Assembly (NCBI GenBank): GCA_028023455.1
Contig: JAQFVV010000063.1
Location: 4,399,081-4,463,080 of the forward strand
Direction: 5' to 3'
DNA: 64,000 nucleotides
Source: Epiperipatus broadwayi
Taxonomy: Eukaryota; Onychophora; Udeonychophora; Euonychophora; Peripatidae
Made by a program: the position numbers and the translations under genes
The notes under the pieces: generated by a model
Database searches by the model: none
Told to the model about the DNA's origin: nothing
Seen by the model: only the letters and a program-made list of their open reading frames with translations
In this document: piece by piece, positions 58,967 through 64,000 of the stretch
Layout of the letters: every line of letters begins with the position of its first letter
Position numbering within the stretch: the first letter of the stretch is position 1

Positions 58967-60725
58967 ATTATGTTAGCAGAATACTTATAAATATCATGGC
59001 AGGCTAAAAATTATAATGAAAAATTGAGGAAAGGCCCCCTTTTTTTCAATGACTATCCTCCCAAAAAAACTGGGAGAAAATAACAGAGATTCAAAAATAC
59101 TTTTTCTCATGGTTGGTTTGTAAAATTTGCGACCACCAATACAGTTCAAAACAGTTGGAAATATTAACTAAAACAACATCACTTAACTAAATCAAGTGGT
59201 AATACTGATGCATTATTTTTGATTATGGTAGACCTTAAAAATAAAGAAAATTATCAACAAAAGAATAAAAAACCATAGATACTAAGATAATTTAATGCAA
59301 AAGAATAAAATATTTTGTTAATTTTACTTACTGTAATCACATATCAAATGAAATAAAAAATATCTGGTTTTAGTTAATCTATTTTTGGTCAAACACACTG
59401 TTAATTGTAAAAAAAAAAAAAAGGGAACTAATTGTAAAAATAACTTTGTGGATTTAATACCATAAGATATCAGCAACAACAAACAAATAATTACAAGTAT
59501 TAAGTTTCACACATAAATATTTTAGCTTTATTCATGATCCTGCATTTGTCAAACAATCAACGGAATAGTGATATTACCTCTGTATTAAATTTACATTTGT
59601 TGAAATTAGGCGACTGTACTTTTTTATTATCAGATTAATGAGGAATATAGTTTAGGTTTATATTAAACCTGGTATTATAAAAGAGAGATGGCAGCAATTA
59701 ATGGATAAATTAATCCCGTGGTTAAACCTAGCACATCCCAAATAATATTTTATGTTTAATATGTTTATGACATGTTTGTCATATTAGTCCCATGAATGTT
59801 TGTGTGTATGTTTGTTTAACATGAGAAGAAAAGCACAAATATCATTGAAAATATTTTATTCCTCAATGCTAATGCTTTAAAAAAGGAATATCCGAGGAAC
59901 AAACAGTTTAAAATATTCATTCAATATCTCTGACCAAATTCATAAATAAAATTATTCACAAACAATATATTGCACATATAATACAATCTGAATGAGGAAT
60001 GATTAGAGAGTATGATATAGTATATGTACCCTTTTCTTAGAGCAAATTTATGTGTGTAAATCTGGGGCAGTAATACATGATATTTTCTCATTCTATACAA
60101 AATTATTTAAAGTACCTAATTATCTTTTAGCCTTAAAAAACATAAAAAAATATCCCCAGTAAAATGTTTCATGCAGCAATGTAGTAGATAGATTTTAAAA
60201 CTATATATCTATCAAGTATTTAGATATTTATTTATTTATTTTATTGTTATTATTACATTTTTTTTATTTATGCAAATAAATTTATTATTTTAATCACTTG
60301 GTGGTTCTCATTTCAAATCAATAATTCATTCTTTTAGCTAAGTATCTTATTTCAAGTTAATAAAAACTCGCAACCAAGAAGTATCCCGATGGATTAGTTT
60401 GCTATTTTATGACCATTTTCTATTAATCTTACTAATATAACAATTAAGTTTAGTCTTAGAATCTATATTTCCGATGTGTTGGTCATTGTAAGCTAAATGT
60501 AATGGATAGAGGGATCTTACAGGGGACATACACAAATATCCTGATTTACATGACACTCAAGTAGAAATATTTATAAGTCTGAATAAATAAATGAATTTAA
60601 TTTCTTTACTCATAGCTGTAGCTTATATATATATTTTTCTACCTTTGTATTTGCTCATTCTTCTTCCATATACATATATACATACTAATGGATCACTGGA
60701 TCACAATTTTGTCCTTTCCACCATT

Positions 60726-60770
<45 letters not shown>
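58967..60770. other. AT-rich intergenic DNA, nothing recognised
   Basis: No convincing gene. A 45-bp (AT)n lies at 60728-60772. Confidence 0.5.
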
Positions 60771-60773
<3 letters not shown>

Positions 60774-60774
<1 letters not shown>

Positions 60775-61350
60775 CATTCAAACTCCCCATCTCTATCTGA
60801 ACTGTCTTATACAACTGGTATACATGACCACATACATATGAAAAAGATATTTTATGCTGAACCAGCTTCATCATTTGATTCACACATATGTTGTCATGTA
60901 TATCAGTTGTATAAGATAGTTTGGATAGATGTAGGGAGCTTAAAAGTTTGAGTTCTCTTCTGTATAATAAACGGCTATATCAAGGTCCTATATGTGAGGG
61001 ATCAGACTGACTTAAGGTCAACATGGGCATGAGAATAATATTAGCATCAACAAGGAATTTGGAAATTCCATCATCAGATTATCAGTCATATGAATGGCTG
61101 AATTGTCAGGGAATGGGATAAATTGAAGCTAGTCTATTAAAGTTTGAAGATTTTCTATCTTAATATAAACAGAGCACTGATTGTATGTATGTGTGGGAAA
61201 TGGGAATTTGGACAAAATGATGAGTGCTGGTTCTGTATAAAATAGATATATTGGAGATCATTTATCTTTGTCATATGTATGTGGTCATGTTTTTCGTTTG
61301 AATAAAATAGTTTCAATACATGTCTGGAGCTTGAAAGTTTAAGTTCAAGT
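60774..61350. mobile_element. Hammerhead/Pol III-box repeat family, second composite locus
   Basis: The same layout as 28.06-29.2 kb: a minus-strand box A/B and hammerhead-like half (60776-60885), a plus-strand box A/B (60895-60955), the body with 'gacttaaggtcaacatgg' (61008-61025) and 'tgaatggctgaattgtcagg', a hammerhead-like segment (61208-61255) and box A/B (61270-61350). Both hammerheads have lost the initial CTG (aatgatga, aatgatga) and the GAAA block reads AAAA, so neither should cleave. Confidence 0.7.

Positions 61351-61356
<6 letters not shown>

Positions 61357-61383
<27 letters not shown>
61357..61383. repeat. (AT)n microsatellite
   Basis: A short AT run at the junction between the hammerhead-family repeat and the Penelope remnant. 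Confidence 0.9.
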
Positions 61384-61386
<3 letters not shown>

Positions 61387-61772
61387 CCAATTCATCAGCT
61401 ATTTATTCTCATGTAAAATTAACAAATCATGATATCAATTTTGAAAAAACTATTATTTTAGCAAAAATTGAACAATATGACCAGAGATTGTTAAGAGAAG
61501 CTATAGAGATTTTTAAAAGGCCCAAGAGCATAAATGAAAGGTGTGAATTTAAGAAGATTAACAACATTTGGAAGAAGCTATTGGAAAATAAAATAAAATT
61601 TAAAACTTTTCAACCAATAAAATTTAAATATGAGGAGAAAGAAAACGATAAAAATGATTTAAAATCTCACACGCATTCTTATGATTTGAAAAAGAGGATG
61701 CTCTGAGGAAGGTAATTGATATTGTATTGAAACATCAGCATTTATCTATTTCACTACATGGAATATCTCACA

Positions 61773-61776
<4 letters not shown>
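61384..61776 (+). mobile_element. Penelope-like element, 3' end with coding remnant
   Basis: The frame from about 61386 to the stop at 61704-61706 reads SAIYSHVKLTNHDINFEKT, then QRLLREAIEIFKRPKSINER, then INNIWKKLLE. This is the end of the GIY-YIG endonuclease region of Penelope-like elements (SAxxDHxxxTxHxI, then R...KEAIxIxKxxxxxNR), as I remember that family. The reverse transcriptase and the GIY-YIG motif itself are missing (5' truncation). The 3' tail 'ctctgaggaaggtaattgat' to 'attgaaacatcagcattt' and 'tcactacatggaatatctc' recurs at 19.3-19.7 kb. Confidence 0.7.

Positions 61777-61826
<50 letters not shown>
61777..61826. repeat. (AT)n microsatellite, about 50 bp
   Basis: An AT run separating the Penelope tail from the LINE 5' region. 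Confidence 0.95.
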
Positions 61827-61829
<3 letters not shown>

Positions 61830-62277
61830 TGCAGAAAGGAGTTTGCTATTAACTGAAAGGAGACCCTTTGATTCCTCATGGAGGCCTTAAAGGAACCGGG
61901 CAGGGCAAATTCCTAATGTCCACTCCATATGTTCTTCTCGTTGCAGCTGTTATTACTATATGTTTATTCATATAGTATACGAACATGGATGGGATGCTCA
62001 CCAACATGCATTAGCCAGCGTGGTGAGTTTATTGGCTTTTTACCTCTGAGTTTAAGATCAAGAAACACCATGGTCTTTCTTCTCAGTGCCTGATAAGGCA
62101 GAATGGATGTTTGTGTAAATGATAAAGATTTTTCCCAATTATACAATTATGACAGACAAAAATAAAACATGGCCCTTAATCCCAGGAGGCTGTAAAGTCA
62201 CCAACCAAGGCAGCGGTTGGTGGCCGAAGGCGGAGGGTGCTAAGAATATCCTGGAGGCGGACCCAGGCTGCCATTTG
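61827..62277 (+). other. 5' untranslated region of the LINE
   Basis: A more GC-rich stretch (for example 'ggttggtggccgaaggcgga' and 'cctggaggcggacccaggct') directly precedes the endonuclease frame. The composition change at 61827 marks the probable 5' end of the element, so it appears to be full length at this end. Confidence 0.65.
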
Positions 62278-64000
62278 ATGACGGCTTTTTATTTAGGTAC
62301 TTACAACTGCAGATCACTTTCAAGTGAAGGAAGATTGCAAGAATTAGAAGAACTCTCTTATATTAAATGGGATATTATTGGACTTTGTGAAGTTAGAAGA
62401 AAAGGTGAAGAGACAATTGATTTAAAAAGTGGACATATGCTCTATTATAAAGGCACAAATATTGGAAATACAAGTGGAGTAGGATTCATTATAAATAAAA
62501 AGTGGAAGAACAATATTGTGGAGATTGATGTTGTATCAGACAGAGTGGCAAGATTAGTTATACAACTTAATAGCAGATATCAAATGCAGATAATTCAGGT
62601 TTATGCCCCAACAAGTTCTCGCAGTGATGAAGTAGTAGAAGATTTTTATATGGATGTACAAAAGGCTTTTGATCAGAGTAAACAACATTTTAAAATTGTT
62701 ATGGGAGATTTTAATGCTAGAATTGGTAAACAAATGAAAGATGAAAGTGTTGTAGGTAATTTTGGTTATGGTAATAGAAATGAGAGAGGACATAGACTTG
62801 TGGAGTTTGCAGAGAAGGAAAAACTTTATATTATGAATTCTTTTTTTGAGAAAAATGTTAGAAGGAAATGGACATGGAAGCATCCAAATGAAGGTACAGC
62901 AGAATTGGATTATATTTTGACTAACAGGAAATATATATTTCAAGATTGTAATGTTCTTAATAAATTTAACACAGGAAGTGATCATCGATTAGTAAGGGGT
63001 AAGATACATGTTAATGTAAAACTAGAGAGACAAAAATTATTAAGAAAAACTATATTTACAATTGATATTCCTAATCTTCAGAAACATTCTAATGAATTTA
63101 AATTAGAACTTACAAATCGGTTTCAAGTATTAGTAGATTTTGAACATGATTCAGATTTGAATGAAATTAATATGAAAATAACTGATACACTTTTAAAAAC
63201 TGCAACAAAGATAGCTGGTAGAAAAGAGCAGCAATTGACTAATAAAATTTCTACTGAGACTAGAGAACTTATGAAGAAAAGAAGGAATATGAAGATATGC
63301 AAGAATGATGCATTAAAAAGAATTGAATATCTCGAATTTTGTAAAATGGTGCAGAAAAGAGTTGAAAATGATATAAGAAAGTATAACTGTGAACTAGCAA
63401 GAAAAGCTGTAGAAGAAAATAAAAGTCTTAAGAATGTAAAACAACATTTTGGTATTGGTAGGAAATTTATATCTGCAATAAGGAAAAAAGATGGAATTAT
63501 TACTAAAAAGAGGGATGACATTATGAAATTGGTAGAAGATTTTTATCAAGAATTATATAGTAATAAAGAACAAGTACCTCCTATATCTATTACATCTTCC
63601 GAATTGCCCAGAATTTTAAATGAAGAAGTGAGAAATGCAATTAAATGTATGAAAAAAGGAAAGGCTCCAGGTAATGATGGAATTATAATTGATATATTAA
63701 AAGAAGCAGGTGAAGAAACAGAAAAAATATTAGCAAAGTTATATACCAAATGTCTAAATGATAAAGATGTACCGGATGATTGGAAGAATGCAGTAATAAT
63801 ATTAATATTTAAAAAAGGTGATAAAAAAGATATTAGAAATTACAGACCTATCAGCCTTTTATCAGTTTTATATAAAATTTTTACCAAGATAATTACAACT
63901 CGTCTACAGAGAACCTTGGATTTTCACCAACCAAGAGAACAAGCTGGATTTAAAAGTGGTTTTAGTACAGTAGATCATATTCAAGTATTGAGAGAAGTTA
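62278..64000 (+). CDS. LINE ORF2: endonuclease and reverse transcriptase (intact to window edge)
   Basis: A frame from ATG 62278 stays open for 574 codons to the end of the window. Residues 8-230 form an exonuclease-endonuclease-phosphatase (APE-type) domain with its signature residues: [34 protein letters not shown] and SDHRLV. From about residue 440 the reverse transcriptase begins: [47 protein letters not shown]. The catalytic FxDD block would lie beyond the window. The pattern is that of RTE-like LINEs; the fossil at 31.45 kb covers the complementary C-terminal part of an RTE-type ORF2. The protein nicks target DNA and copies the element's RNA at the nick in the nucleus. There are no stops or frameshifts, unlike every other element here, so this is probably a young copy. 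Confidence 0.9.
   Translation, partial: MTAFYLGTYNCRSLSSEGRLQELEELSYIKWDIIGLCEVRRKGEETIDLKSGHMLYYKGTNIGNTSGVGFIINKKWKNNIVEIDVVSDRVARLVIQLNSRYQMQIIQVYAPTSSRSDEVVEDFYMDVQKAFDQSKQHFKIVMGDFNARIGKQMKDESVVGNFGYGNRNERGHRLVEFAEKEKLYIMNSFFEKNVRRKWTWKHPNEGTAELDYILTNRKYIFQDCNVLNKFNTGSDHRLVRGKIHVNVKLERQKLLRKTIFTIDIPNLQKHSNEFKLELTNRFQVLVDFEHDSDLNEINMKITDTLLKTATKIAGRKEQQLTNKISTETRELMKKRRNMKICKNDALKRIEYLEFCKMVQKRVENDIRKYNCELARKAVEENKSLKNVKQHFGIGRKFISAIRKKDGIITKKRDDIMKLVEDFYQELYSNKEQVPPISITSSELPRILNEEVRNAIKCMKKGKAPGNDGIIIDILKEAGEETEKILAKLYTKCLNDKDVPDDWKNAVIILIFKKGDKKDIRNYRPISLLSVLYKIFTKIITTRLQRTLDFHQPREQAGFKSGFSTVDHIQVLREV

Noticed and set aside
62554-63749. Minus-strand frames of 67-143 codons
   Set aside because: They are the antisense of the intact LINE ORF2.

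Overview
This is an AT-rich (by eye roughly 70-75 % A+T), gene-poor stretch of a metazoan nuclear genome. Support for that: metazoan-type LINEs, a Penelope-like element, tRNA-derived SINEs with target-site duplications, hAT and TA-type DNA transposons, long LTR retroelements, and long AT, AAT, CATA and CGTA microsatellites. The microsatellite style and mix of elements would suit a cephalopod or another invertebrate, but I cannot place the species. I found no intact single-copy host gene. Nearly all open frames are chance frames, microsatellite frames or pieces of mobile elements.

Layout. 1-6 kb: mostly unrecognised AT-rich DNA with one half of a dispersed repeat pair. 5.6-7.7 kb: a tRNA(Val)-type SINE with clear duplications, a hammerhead-like repeat, and a head-to-head inverted pair of another SINE. 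8.3-10.1 kb: a fossil hAT transposon. 11.9-13.2 kb: a compound microsatellite and a purine-rich (minus strand) stretch. 14.7-18.6 kb: LINE sequence, with two tandem copies of the reverse-transcriptase C-terminal end followed by an ORF1 (gag-like) region. 18.6-26 kb: intergenic with small SINE, MITE and Penelope pieces. 26.2-27.5 kb: a TA-flanked inverted-repeat transposon with a nested hAT-like MITE. 27.9-29.2 kb: an inverted plus tandem array of a repeat that carries a hammerhead-ribozyme-like motif and Pol III A/B-box-like sequences. 30-32.2 kb: a SINE and a decayed RTE-type LINE 3' end. 35.2-53.05 kb: two adjacent minus-strand LTR retroelements, one with 1.7 kb LTRs and one with exceptionally long, about 4.5 kb LTRs. 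53-61.8 kb: microsatellites, foldbacks, a Penelope 3' end and another hammerhead-repeat locus. 61.8-64 kb: a LINE with an intact endonuclease/reverse-transcriptase reading frame that runs off the window.

How the parts relate. The intact LINE at the right edge could be a source of trans-acting machinery, but which LINE mobilises which SINE cannot be read from this window. The two LTR elements keep only gag-like and (in the second) integrase-tail coding sequence, so they would depend on other copies. The most interesting system is the repeat family at 6.4, 28-29, 34.6 and 60.8-61.3 kb. It joins Pol III-like promoter boxes to a hammerhead core, the design known from schistosome Sm-alpha repeats and metazoan retrozymes. 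One copy (28576-28619) keeps every core residue of the ribozyme.
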